This document shows, piece after piece, positions 21,363 through 29,638 of a stretch of DNA of 64,000 nucleotides. Where the stretch lies: NCBI RefSeq assembly GCF_019649055.1, contig NW_026570239.1, positions 372,001 to 436,000 on the forward strand. The letters run 5' to 3'. This DNA is from Paramacrobiotus metropolitanus. Lineage: Eukaryota; Tardigrada; Eutardigrada; Parachela; Macrobiotidae. Below the pieces are notes generated by a model. The model searched no databases and was not told where the DNA came from. It worked only from the letters and a program-made list of their open reading frames with translations. The translations under genes were made by a program, and so were the position numbers. The first letter of the stretch is position 1, and each line of letters starts with the position of its first letter.

Positions 21363-22319
21363 ATGGAATTTATGGACCTGTTTGCATCCAAACGACCGCA
21401 GACCCCTGCGACCAAGCCCAAACGAAAAGGTCAAGAGGAGGGTGGAAAGCCGGAAGCTAAGAAGAGCAAGCCCCACAGTTTACCAGCAACGATATCTGCG
21501 CATCCGCGATTTGTTTTTGCACAATTGGGAAAGCCGGTCTACCGCTTGGGAAACGACAAGTTCGTGTATGTGGGACCTAGCACCGACGGAAAGATCAGTA
21601 CGATTCATGTGGTTTTCGGTGAATGGAAAGAGCAGCCGAACAATTCCTGGAAAGCCAGCTACGGGAAGAACGTTTCGCTGTCCAAGATCGGTTTTCTCCG
21701 TTTGGCCGCGCTCATGCTGACTGAGAAAGCTGACATGGATGAAACGGCCCGTGCCAGTGCCGCTGAAACCGGTCGGCTGACCCCGTTGTACCTTTTGGAC
21801 AGGAACATGTATTTTGGTTGGAGTCGTTTCAATGGCACCAACGTGGCGACCATTCGACGTTTTGAAGTAAAGGGAGGGGATATGATCCCCACCCGCTACG
21901 GTGTTTCTTTTGGTGAACGCTACTATGACGGGTTGAAGGACCTCATGAAAGACCTGCAGCTGTTCAAAGACATGGTGAAAATCCAGAATGAACAGGGGGT
22001 CCACGAGCCGGTCAAAGAAGGACTAGAATACCCTATGCTGTGCGAGAACGTTGCTGAGGCTTTAGCGCCATTAGTCAAGCAGCTGGATGATGGTACTATT
22101 AATCAGTGCCACGAAGAAAACTATCGACCATCCGACGGTGAATGGAACGGTGCTGTGGAGCGGTTCTTAGAATTGCGTATGGTGCATGGTATACTGTTCG
22201 GACTGGATAAGCTCAGTGTTGAGCAGGCTCTGGACCTGGACGTGGCTGGATTTTTGAAGAAACACGAAGATCAGCTTCGTGAGAATGTGGGTGGAATTAT
22301 TACCGCTAATAATTGCTGA
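21363..22319 (+). CDS. PC4-like ssDNA-binding / transcription coactivator-like protein of the Polinton
   Basis: Intact 318-codon frame with ATG in an AACATGG context. Residues 17-37 are a basic nuclear-localisation-like stretch. Two segments resemble the PC4/p15 fold. Residues about 50-117 include NDKFVYV, IHVVFGEW, and GKNVSLSKIGFLRLAALM. Residues about 143-200 include ATIRRFEVKGGDMIPTRYGV followed by FGERYYDGLKDLMKDL, which matches the PC4 pattern of R.F..k.G.m.PTr.GvsL....w..L. The remaining 120 residues are unrecognised. PC4 proteins bind single-stranded DNA and the promoter-TBP complex. Here a single-strand-binding role in protein-primed replication, a coactivator role with the TBP-like neighbour, or both, is possible. 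It converges on the protease gene 60 bp away. Confidence 0.6.
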   Translation: MEFMDLFASKRPQTPATKPKRKGQEEGGKPEAKKSKPHSLPATISAHPRFVFAQLGKPVYRLGNDKFVYVGPSTDGKISTIHVVFGEWKEQPNNSWKASYGKNVSLSKIGFLRLAALMLTEKADMDETARASAAETGRLTPLYLLDRNMYFGWSRFNGTNVATIRRFEVKGGDMIPTRYGVSFGERYYDGLKDLMKDLQLFKDMVKIQNEQGVHEPVKEGLEYPMLCENVAEALAPLVKQLDDGTINQCHEENYRPSDGEWNGAVERFLELRMVHGILFGLDKLSVEQALDLDVAGFLKKHEDQLRENVGGIITANNC

Positions 22320-22379
22320 TTTCCTACTGTTTTATCTAATTGTACGACAAACGAAAAAAACCGGATATTGTTTTAGTTT

Positions 22380-22861
22380 TCATTTTAATAAACGTTTGCA
22401 CATCTGTCGGAGCAAAGCTCCGTCCACCATGGTAGTATGGATGTCAAAAAAAGAATTAACATACTGACACACCATTTTGTCGTTGCTTATTCGGCTATCC
22501 GTAAACAAATGCACAATATTAGTGTACGATTCACCACTACAACGTCGTAGAATAAAAAACAAACAGTATTGTCCACAAACAGTGCTAAATTCAGACTGAA
22601 ACTGTTCATTTTGTAGAGTGATTTCATTGGCTGCCACCAGTGGTTGGAAATACTGTGAATAGCTTTCCAATGCTTTTCCGTAAGAGTCAAATACCTCCAT
22701 TTTACCGGGTTGTTCCTGGTACAGGGCGATCCAGTGCTCACCTTCCTGGTCAGCTGGGTCCGTATTCACCACACACGCTCCTGGAAAAGGTGTCAGGCTC
22801 GTTGGAACTTGATTGCTGGCGTAGACCCCACGAAATACCGCAGTGGTGTGAGAATTTCCAT
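22380..22861 (-). pseudogene. Adenovirus-type maturation cysteine protease of the Polinton, frameshifted
   Basis: Family C5-like protease that would cleave capsid precursors. The frame 22772-22380 has NTDPADQEGEHWIALY (catalytic His), VFDSYG (acidic residue), and QSEFSTVCGQYC, with Gln and Cys seven residues apart as in adenoviral protease (oxyanion Gln, nucleophile Cys). Conserved sequence (GVYASNQVP, FPGACVV) continues upstream in the same frame to about 22832. The natural-looking ATG at 22861 (MEILTPLRYF) is in another frame, so a one-base shift lies in or next to the short homopolymer at about 22833-22836. It could be a real inactivation or a sequencing error. It is the last gene of the minus-strand capsid block, 27 bp after the major capsid gene. 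Confidence 0.85.
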
Positions 22862-22888
22862 GGAGTGCCTAGGTAATTGCTTGCGTAT

Positions 22889-24217
22889 TCATGTTGTAAA
22901 GTCCGCGATCAGTTGACGGTGCTGGTTGATTTCAATAATGCTGTCGTAGACCAGCATACACACCATCATAATGGTGCTTTTCAGTGGTTTCCCGAAAGAC
23001 ACGGAGACACTAAGGTTTCCTTGCTTTATCAGGGTCAATGGTCCACGGCCGGTATGTCCTGGAGTCAGGTCAAAACCGAAAATGGTATAGCCGTCGTTAT
23101 ATTGGGTCCGGTTAAACGGTAAGCCGCCTTGCAAGCTGGGACGAAGTCCCAAAGTGTCCAACAACCCGTCGTAGCACTCCAGAGACAACTTGCGGTCGAA
23201 ATCGGCAGTGTACGGTTTGGTTGGATAACTCTGGCCGTCCACTTCGACGCTGATTTGCGTAACGTTGAAGTGTTGAAAGTTGAAAGGATTTTTCTTTTGC
23301 GCTTCGTGAAAGTCTTCGCTGTCCACAAAGCCAATGAAGACTACCTTAGGGATTTGTCCAATCTGCAAATTGCTGATTACGGTGCTTTGGGTTCGTTGGG
23401 GAATGTCCGACACACGCATCACCACGCGTTCGATATGGTACTTGACTGTTTTTTTTAAGAGTTCTCCGGCTACGGCGGTCAGAAAGTCCGGAGACGGAAT
23501 GTATCGGCGAATTGATAGGCGCGCGTTACGGATAAACGGTTTAACTGCCTTGGTGGTATCCGTGTCCCATACACGTAAGGCAAACTCCGGTCGACTCACC
23601 ACTAGGCGAATGTTGACGGGTACACCAGTGCACAGCGGCTTGCTTTGGTCAAATAGGTCGGAAAACAGTTTGCCGGATAGCTGTACGTACTGTCCAGTAT
23701 TAAATAACGCCGTTCGATTTTTTTCACCATTGTTTGCGGTTTTACTGTTGAAGGAGCCCGGGGAGTCGTAATAGAAACCGGCAGATGTCAGTTGGCTTTG
23801 TTGAGCGTCAAGGGAGTGGGATAGCAGAGATTCCAGGTAAGCGCGGTACGGATAAAAGGTGGCGGCGTCCGAGATCAACCGGTTGGCCACCGTCACATGG
23901 CATGAAGAGAACAATGAGTGCAGAATGTTGTTGACCGGTGCCACACCATCAGCCGTTGTAATCAGTTCCCATTCCCCAGTGCTTTTGCGGACTTTAATAC
24001 CCACTTCAAGTTCCAGGATCATATCCGCTAAACTTAGTAGTCCGGCCGTGCTGGGCGGAATGAAGAAATTGATATCGCCGGCGGATCCGTTGTCTGTCAA
24101 GACAGTAGTGGGGTTCAGCTTTTCATGTTCCGTGCGCCATCGATCCGTTAAAGTGGCCGGTAATGCAAAGAGCTGGTTCTCCAGTTGCATGGCCGGCTCA
24201 GAATTTTCCATGGCCAT
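22889..24217 (-). CDS. Major capsid protein (double jelly-roll) of the Polinton
   Basis: Intact 442-codon frame. The N-terminal region with NFFIPPSTAGLLSLADMILE and the C-terminal VCMLVYDSIIEINQHRQL match the hexon-like capsid proteins of Polintons/adintoviruses. The central VNIRLVVSRPEFAL and the segment IGFDxEDF-like (VFIGFVDSEDFHEAQKKNPF) are typical of the second jelly roll. Length is slightly below the usual 500-600 residues. The start ATG (24217) is 2 bp after the stop of the preceding ORF (TAAaaATG). It would assemble into the icosahedral shell with the penton at 24731. Confidence 0.88.
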   Translation of the reverse strand: MAMENSEPAMQLENQLFALPATLTDRWRTEHEKLNPTTVLTDNGSAGDINFFIPPSTAGLLSLADMILELEVGIKVRKSTGEWELITTADGVAPVNNILHSLFSSCHVTVANRLISDAATFYPYRAYLESLLSHSLDAQQSQLTSAGFYYDSPGSFNSKTANNGEKNRTALFNTGQYVQLSGKLFSDLFDQSKPLCTGVPVNIRLVVSRPEFALRVWDTDTTKAVKPFIRNARLSIRRYIPSPDFLTAVAGELLKKTVKYHIERVVMRVSDIPQRTQSTVISNLQIGQIPKVVFIGFVDSEDFHEAQKKNPFNFQHFNVTQISVEVDGQSYPTKPYTADFDRKLSLECYDGLLDTLGLRPSLQGGLPFNRTQYNDGYTIFGFDLTPGHTGRGPLTLIKQGNLSVSVSFGKPLKSTIMMVCMLVYDSIIEINQHRQLIADFTT

Positions 24218-24219
24218 TT

Positions 24220-24618
24220 TTAGAAGAAATCGGGGATGTTGGTAGGAGGAATACGTTTCACTCGAACAACTTTGCGTTGAACTCGTCGCTTCTTTCGAAC
24301 ACCTTCTCCTTCCTGGGAAGCAAAACGTTTTTCTATGGCTGTTCCCGCACGTGCGGCTACCTCTTTAATAGCCCCGGTAGCAGCTTCTTGCAGGTGAGGT
24401 GTAGCCGCTTCCAGAGCAGCTTTGGCATGCGGTGCTGCTTTTCGTAATATTGGTTGAACAAATCCTGATAATTTGGCAAACAGATTTTTCAAAATCTGTG
24501 GGAAGCCAGACCCATTTTGAAGAGTGCCTCGGTACCGAATCAGTGCGCTACCACCGGTCTGACTCAAAAAGACGTTCTCGTATCGCTGGGGATCCGGCAC
24601 GTACTCCACCAGAGGCAT
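24220..24618 (-). CDS. Small basic virion protein, adenovirus pVI/pX-like (tentative)
   Basis: 132 codons. An N-terminal segment (GGSALIRYRGTLQNGSGFPQ) is followed by an amphipathic Ala-rich helix (about 55-95) and a strongly basic tail (RKKRRVQRKVVRVKR, 107-121). Small proteins with this layout sit next to the capsid gene in Polintons and adintoviruses and are compared with adenovirus core or membrane-lytic proteins. Its place directly before the major capsid gene supports a structural role. I cannot name the family with certainty. Confidence 0.6.
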   Translation of the reverse strand: MPLVEYVPDPQRYENVFLSQTGGSALIRYRGTLQNGSGFPQILKNLFAKLSGFVQPILRKAAPHAKAALEAATPHLQEAATGAIKEVAARAGTAIEKRFASQEGEGVRKKRRVQRKVVRVKRIPPTNIPDFF

Positions 24619-24730
24619 TTTAGTGTAGTCGTTGTGGTCGGAAATGCAGTTTCACAAGAGACTTTCCCGTTTGGAACTTGGCGTCGTCTCCCAGATCGTT
24701 GGCAATGGTCAGTTTTATCGTTTCGAAATG
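24619..24730 (-). other. Only sizeable gap in the capsid gene block
   Basis: These 112 bp between the penton stop and the next ORF are the one real intergenic space in the minus-strand block. I see no TATA box in it, though it could hold a start site for the pVI/pX-like and major capsid genes. Confidence 0.35.
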
Positions 24731-25591
24731 TTAACGTAGTACTGGGACGTAGTGCGGAATGTCGATTCTGGCCTCGACAATTTGATTGACTTCTCCTCTA
24801 ATAGGCACGGAACGTAAAAACTGCGCTGCGGTATCCCCAATCAAGCTGTAGTCGGCCACATCACTGTAGACAAACAGGCTTTGATTTCCCACAAGGGTAT
24901 TGACCGGTCGCTCCGAAATGAAGCTGGTCAGCTTTGGATTCGGAGGTTTTGCCAGAAATGACAGGTACTGGATACTGACGTTCTTGGTTTCCATAGGAAA
25001 AGGACCGATGAATGCATTGCTGTTACTTTCCATCGGCAGATCAGGTTTCAGTACGCTGTGCTCAAATCCCAGCATTTTTTGTAGGACTATCGACGACGGA
25101 GGAAAGATAACAGAAACCCGATCGTTACCAATATTCAGTCGAACTCGATGATTGGTGGCGGTCAGCAATTGAACGGTAAAGGCTCTGTCGGCAGTCAAGG
25201 CGCTCTTGTCAGCGTGTACTGTATCGTCCACCATGTACGATCCAACTTTGGGTACTAATGAATTGATGGTTTTTAATAGCAAATCGGCATCTTTGTAATT
25301 TCCAGGAGGGATGGTAATCTCGTCGGTATGGACAACTTGGTCCGCAGACTCCAAAAAGTTTGCTTCGTCTTTCTTTAGTCTGAATTCTTTAACGATGTGC
25401 ACTTCAATCTTCTGCTCGACGGGAAGAGTGAAAAAGGAATTGAGGTATTGTAGTTCGACAAGGGCCATTTCCCATTTTCCCTTCAGGGTAATGGGATGTT
25501 TCAATTTGGTCGTCCAGTTTGAAGGTGTGTTGCTCGGGTCCGTCGCCACATCGCTCGGTAGCGTCACGTAGAATGGTGCTCCTTCGTACAT
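24731..25591 (-). CDS. Minor capsid (penton, single jelly-roll) protein of the Polinton
   Basis: 286 codons starting MYEGAPFYVTLPSDVA. The motif FYVTLPS...NTPSNWTTKL...LKGKWEMAL is characteristic of the N-terminus of Polinton penton proteins. The C-terminal half (IQYLSFLAKPP, ADYSLIGDTAAQFLRSVPI) also fits the family. The start lies 28 bp inside the 3' end of the integrase ORF in another frame. The frame is intact. Confidence 0.87.
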   Translation of the reverse strand: MYEGAPFYVTLPSDVATDPSNTPSNWTTKLKHPITLKGKWEMALVELQYLNSFFTLPVEQKIEVHIVKEFRLKKDEANFLESADQVVHTDEITIPPGNYKDADLLLKTINSLVPKVGSYMVDDTVHADKSALTADRAFTVQLLTATNHRVRLNIGNDRVSVIFPPSSIVLQKMLGFEHSVLKPDLPMESNSNAFIGPFPMETKNVSIQYLSFLAKPPNPKLTSFISERPVNTLVGNQSLFVYSDVADYSLIGDTAAQFLRSVPIRGEVNQIVEARIDIPHYVPVLR

Positions 25592-26700
25592 GATGATGCC
25601 TTTATCCAGGAATCGTGCTCAGGTCCGTAACCTAACCAGCGAACTAGTACTCTGTCACCACGGCGTCTAATGATATGGTCGATGGTATATTCCTTCTGTT
25701 CCGGGCGCGATACTTTGGAGAGCTCGTGTTCATAAAAGGTTCCTTGGATAGGTTGGTCTTGATAGTCCTTTAGTCGGTATACCGGTACGGTATGTGAAAT
25801 GACTTTAATGATGTAGAACACTTCCTCCTTAAATCGAAACGTATAGCCTTTTTCCACCTTGGTTTTGTGCACGGCTATCCGGACTGCATCACCGACCTTG
25901 AATCGAGGTGGTCGAACTTCTCTGGTTGGATACAATTTGTTGAATACCGCCAAAGAATTGTTCTGGGTGACGTCTATCGGTCGCAATCCATGTGCTCGAT
26001 GTTTGGAGTGGTTATACGAGTACACCAAATCTTGCAGTTTATCAATGTACCGGGTCGAAACCCGCGCACGAAACAAACGAAACATTCGTGTTTTGATGGT
26101 ACGGATAACGCGTTCTGCCATGGCACATTTGATGTCTTCGTTTTCCGATGTGAAAAACTGAATCTTTCTCCCTTTCAAAAAGGTCTTGACCGTTGCGTTA
26201 ACGACTTCAGTGCCTTTATCGTACTGTAGCTTTTCCGGCTCGCCGAGTTCTTCGAAAGCCTTGGACAAGGCATTCTTGGTTTCGTTGGCCGTTTTGGACT
26301 TCATTGGTTGAATGCTCAGCTTTTTGGAGAAGCAATCAATTACAAACAGCAGGTGTTTGTACCCATCATTTTCCTTGGAATATTTTGATAAATCAGCCAG
26401 ATCCGCTTGGTACTGCTGACGAAGGTTGGTCACTACGATCCGGTTGCGTGCAAAGCGACGTCGATTTTCCTTGGTCACAGTGTACGCATCGATCTCTTGC
26501 AGAATCTCCTGAGCTTTCCGTCTGTTGGCTCTGGTCTTTAGACTTCTTCGGAACCTTTCCACGCCTCCAAGACCGCCGGGATCGCGCGGGTTGAGGTATC
26601 GCTTCATTAGTTTCTCCATCGGCTTTGTTGCAGCAGGAGAGACACAGTTGATCTTAAATATACGGCATAACCGTAATACGCTGGGGATAAGACCAGCCAT
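25564..26700 (-). CDS. Retroviral-type integrase with chromodomain, Polinton
   Basis: DDE integrase that would insert the element. The first true ATG is at 26700 (378 residues); an upstream GTG is not used here. The catalytic triad reads QADL (D100), YDKGTEV (D161) and MAERVIR (E196), with a D-35-E spacing. The C-terminus is a chromodomain (about 335-372: EYTIDHIIRRR, VRWLGYGPEHDSW), which in other elements directs integration to marked chromatin. The start codon overlaps the stop of the upstream gene as TAATG. The frame is intact. Confidence 0.92.
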   Translation of the reverse strand: MAGLIPSVLRLCRIFKINCVSPAATKPMEKLMKRYLNPRDPGGLGGVERFRRSLKTRANRRKAQEILQEIDAYTVTKENRRRFARNRIVVTNLRQQYQADLADLSKYSKENDGYKHLLFVIDCFSKKLSIQPMKSKTANETKNALSKAFEELGEPEKLQYDKGTEVVNATVKTFLKGRKIQFFTSENEDIKCAMAERVIRTIKTRMFRLFRARVSTRYIDKLQDLVYSYNHSKHRAHGLRPIDVTQNNSLAVFNKLYPTREVRPPRFKVGDAVRIAVHKTKVEKGYTFRFKEEVFYIIKVISHTVPVYRLKDYQDQPIQGTFYEHELSKVSRPEQKEYTIDHIIRRRGDRVLVRWLGYGPEHDSWIKASSCTKEHHST

Positions 26701-27551
26701 TACGTCAAAGTGATCCACTGAATTCTGGTTCGGCCCGCCCCTTTTTGGATGGTACGCGAGCGCAGTTTTCTAACACTGCTTTCAATCTGGTCCGCCTTTC
26801 TTTTTTTCCCACGTAGAAGAGTCGTGACCGGAAACAAAGGTCTACGAGGTTGCTTACGGGAAGACCCTTGGTTGTCGATGCTTTCAGTCGATCGTTTTTG
26901 ACCCTTCCTCGGTGCGGTCGGGGGAAACAACGCTATGCGCGCTGCTTTTGTTGGTCGCGATTCGACACTTTCGTCTTGATGACGTTTGGAACCTTTCTTC
27001 GGTAGCGACGCCGGAAACAAAGCAATGCGTGCGGTCTTTGGTTTGTTGCTGTCTTCAGGATCGCTTTCACGGTCGCGTTTCTGTCCTTTAGTGGGTAAAT
27101 CGGATGGGAATAAAGCTTGTCGAGGTTGCTTCGTAGGAACAGCTTCCTCAAATTCTTCTGGTATCTTTCGTTTTTGAGAAGTTGGCTGTTCTGACTCTTG
27201 TGTTTCAACAATCATAGCTTGCGGTGGCAGTCGGGAATACGGACGGAATACCGAGGGCTGTGGATTCCTTTCCGCAGCTATTGGAAGCGGTTGTGTGACT
27301 ACGTCCGTGGGTAATTCTAACGGATTTTCATCAGGAATGGCTTTCTGTTTCAAGGCAAGGAACCGTTCTAGGATACTACTCAGCTGGCTGGCTTTTTCAT
27401 ACTCGCTTATATCAGTACGTTGGAGCGTTTGAATTACGAGAGCGTCCAGCGATAAAACACTTTGTGCTTCCGGGGGTTCTCTGTTTATCTGGAGCTGTTC
27501 ATGGAGCCGGCTTTCCATTACTCGGCGTGGAACAATAAAGTATTCATCCAT
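26700..27551 (-). CDS. Polinton repeat protein with four ALFP...KGxKR motifs
   Basis: 283 codons. The N-terminus MDEYFIVPRRVMESRL resembles the opening of other Polinton hypothetical proteins. Residues about 28-70 are predicted helical. The C-terminal half holds four repeats of a motif (A/P)LFP followed after about six residues by (R/K)GxKR, beginning near 146, 177, 207 and 238, with constant 30-31-residue spacing and acidic linkers. Each repeat ends in a basic cluster, so nuclear or nucleic-acid binding is plausible. The start is 8 bp inside the preceding ORF (ATGGATGA). Function unknown. Confidence 0.65.
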   Translation of the reverse strand: MDEYFIVPRRVMESRLHEQLQINREPPEAQSVLSLDALVIQTLQRTDISEYEKASQLSSILERFLALKQKAIPDENPLELPTDVVTQPLPIAAERNPQPSVFRPYSRLPPQAMIVETQESEQPTSQKRKIPEEFEEAVPTKQPRQALFPSDLPTKGQKRDRESDPEDSNKPKTARIALFPASLPKKGSKRHQDESVESRPTKAARIALFPPTAPRKGQKRSTESIDNQGSSRKQPRRPLFPVTTLLRGKKRKADQIESSVRKLRSRTIQKGAGRTRIQWITLT

Positions 27552-27870
27552 TTCCGATAAGAGAAGTTAGAACACCGGCAATGACTGGCAAGATGGCTCC
27601 AATAAATCCTCCTTGCTGAATCAGTTTGCGTTTTTCTTTCAAATGGTAGCGACGTAAGGCAATCAGCTTTAATGCTTTCCGATACCGTTTGCACTTATCT
27701 GTTTCGGCGGGAGATAAGTTAACTGTATTTTTCACAATATTGACAGCCACTTCTTCCAGCGCTTTAAGTTGCGATTTGGTTAGGTAGCTCACAAGGACTT
27801 TTCGCTGCTTTGGCTTCAAGTGCTGCAGCGTGATGATGAAGGGCGCTAAGGCCTTTACCCTTTCCGACAT
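27544..27870 (-). CDS. Small Polinton protein with hydrophobic C-terminus
   Basis: 108 codons. The N-terminal two thirds are basic and helical (LKPKQRKVLVSYL, CKRYRKALKLIALRRY). The C-terminus QQGGFIGAILPVIAGVLTSL is a Gly-rich hydrophobic segment, as in small membrane-active proteins of Polintons and adenoviruses (pX/pVI type). It overlaps the ATPase end by 16 bp and the next gene by 8 bp. Probably a virion component that interacts with membranes; the family assignment is tentative. Confidence 0.6.
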   Translation of the reverse strand: MSERVKALAPFIITLQHLKPKQRKVLVSYLTKSQLKALEEVAVNIVKNTVNLSPAETDKCKRYRKALKLIALRRYHLKEKRKLIQQGGFIGAILPVIAGVLTSLIGNG

Positions 27871-28559
27871 TTTGGTAAAGTGTTTGCTGAGTTCTTTTTC
27901 AGATAAATCCGCATTCGTTCACCTGGTAAAACATGGGATCGTATCCTTAAATAATCTGGGCACGTTGGGCGTAAGTCCAATACCAAAGGTTGATAAGGCT
28001 CCGATGTTACTTTGTTGTATGCGTCGACCAAATGTTTCAGTCCGGTTTGACGTGCCAGTAATGCGATTTGATTGACATCCCGGACGATGTTAAATAGTAT
28101 CAGGTACTGCGAATTGAGTGTGATGTCACGCATGGATTTTCCTTGTTTGTACAGGTTTTGCAGAAGCAAGATGACGGAAACGTTCTTGTGATGAATTCCA
28201 CGGTTAAACAGGTCCGAACATCGAGAATCTTTGCACAGATCGGTAGCCAAATCGTCAATAATAACCAAGGTATGAGTCTTACTGTCAACTGACTGCAAAA
28301 CTGAGAATAGGTCGTCCAGACCCTGCAGGAATTCAACTGGAGTAGCCTGTTTACGTAAGGTTTCGAAACCCTTCTGCCATTGACCGTAACAGTATAATAT
28401 CCTCGTTGGTTGTTGATCCAGAACAAAGTTGCTGTTTTTCAGGAGCGTAAATACGAAGTTTGTTTTGCCCGACATTGTGGGCCCACAAACGCACATTCCA
28501 AACGGAGCGCAAAAGCGCGGATAATCGTTTATCACGCTAAACATTTTCAGCAAACACAT
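27855..28559 (-). CDS. Genome-packaging ATPase (FtsK/HerA type) of the Polinton
   Basis: 234 codons. Walker A GPTMSGKT is at residues 26-33, Walker B LVIIDD at 98-103, and VILLLQNLY further on fits the sensor strand of A32-like packaging ATPases. It would pump element DNA into capsids. It is the first gene of the minus-strand capsid block. The TATA-like box at 28586-28596 lies only 27 bp before the first ATG (28559), so transcripts may begin at or after it. The second ATG (28544, Met6) could then be the real start. Confidence 0.9.
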   Translation of the reverse strand: MCLLKMFSVINDYPRFCAPFGMCVCGPTMSGKTNFVFTLLKNSNFVLDQQPTRILYCYGQWQKGFETLRKQATPVEFLQGLDDLFSVLQSVDSKTHTLVIIDDLATDLCKDSRCSDLFNRGIHHKNVSVILLLQNLYKQGKSMRDITLNSQYLILFNIVRDVNQIALLARQTGLKHLVDAYNKVTSEPYQPLVLDLRPTCPDYLRIRSHVLPGERMRIYLKKNSANTLPKCRKG

Positions 28560-28585
28560 AATGTTTGTGCACCAAACATGTTCCG

Positions 28586-28596
28586 CTTAAATAGGC
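28586..28596 (-). promoter_or_regulatory. TATA-like box of the capsid gene block
   Basis: On the minus strand the sequence is GCCTATTTAAG, an exact copy of the box on the plus strand at 28711-28721. It is the only good promoter candidate upstream of the eight closely packed minus-strand genes. Confidence 0.6.
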
Positions 28597-28710
28597 TTTG
28601 TTACGAACGGGTATTTTTAAATAACAGGTATTGTTTCAGTGACCAATAATGCGAAATAATTCATAAAGCGTTTGAAAGATTTAATTACTCGTGGAAAATA
28701 AACAACGCTA

Positions 28711-28721
28711 GCCTATTTAAG
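28711..28721 (+). promoter_or_regulatory. TATA-like box of the membrane-protein gene
   Basis: GCCTATTTAAG, 39 bp before the ATG at 28760. It is the mirror partner of the box at 28586-28596. The two face outward from a 114-bp core. Confidence 0.6.
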
Positions 28722-28759
28722 GGATGTTAATGTGTTTCAATAATAACTGACAATTTACA

Positions 28760-29105
28760 ATGGCTAACCTCCAGCACATGTTGTGCCATGCACGAAACCT
28801 AGAGCAAAAATGTGAGAAGGTGTTGTTAATTATTCTGTACGTTGTGTTTTTCGTAGTTTTTGCTGCGTTTGTTGTCGCCGAAAACGTTGGAAAAATTATG
28901 CAGACCGACTACTGGAACAGCACCCTACGAAACCAAACAATCGAACAATATGACCTTTCAAATATTAGGTAAGACCTTTACAGCATTTCGTTAAACGACT
29001 GGGATGAATACGTGGTTCTGACTGAATGAAAATTTTACCGGAAACTTATGTCATCGTTTTTGTTACAGCAAAAACGCAACGGTCGGATTTCATGGAGCAG
29101 TGTAA
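28760..29105 (+). CDS. Small single-pass membrane protein, two exons
   Basis: Exon 1 (28760-28968) encodes a short basic/polar N-terminus and one clear transmembrane segment (residues 24-43, LLIILYVVFFVVFAAFVV). It ends at a strong donor AG|GTAAGACC. The acceptor TTTTTGTTACAG ends at 29068, and exon 2 in the phase set by exon 1 closes after 12 more codons at 29105. Another frame in this region (29026-29253) stays open for 75 codons but does not fit the splice phase. The last part of exon 1 and all of exon 2 lie in the block duplicated at 12856-14008. Role unknown; it could be an envelope or membrane-remodelling protein. Confidence 0.55.
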
Positions 29106-29410
29106 GATTGGGAGTGTCTTTAAGCCATCAACTCCGGTCATACCTCTTGAATCGACCCATATACGGAAAAACAATAAGCGGCAACCACTTTCCGGAACGA
29201 AGCTGTTCTTTCTTGACGATGGCGCCACAGACAATAATGCAACTTTTTATTGATTTAACAGCAATTTCAAAATGAAATAAAACTTCCATTATGCGTATTG
29301 TCCGTTCAGATCAAATACGTAGCAAAAACCACATTCATTTATCTAAAGATTACTTAACAGTGTACTGTTGCTACGGTGTTTACGTACGTGATTGACCGCT
29401 GCACTTACAT

Positions 29411-29638
29411 GGATCACCGATTCCGATAATCTCGTACTTGCAAGGGTCATCAAAACCAGGAAAGATTACCAATAACGGTGATCCGTGTCGTACATGGGAT
29501 CACTGAACTCAGTGATCCGTGTTGTACAAGGGATCACTGAACTCAGTGATCCGTGTTGTACAAGGGATCACTGAACTCGGTGATCCATGTCATACAAGGG
29601 ATCACTGATTTTACAAGGATCACTGATTTCAGTGATCC
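29411..29638. repeat. Palindromic array in the right Polinton end
   Basis: About six units of the GGATCAC...GTGATCC palindrome separated by GTTGTACAAG-type linkers. One unit is a half-copy. Confidence 0.85.

Noticed and set aside
26701-26718. Integrase start at 26718
   Set aside because: That codon is GTG. The first ATG is at 26700, overlapping the upstream stop as TAATG.
29026-29253. 75-codon plus-strand ORF and its antisense copy at 13706-13909
   Set aside because: The frame does not fit the splice phase from exon 1 of the membrane-protein gene. It is open in several frames in both copies, so coding is not shown.
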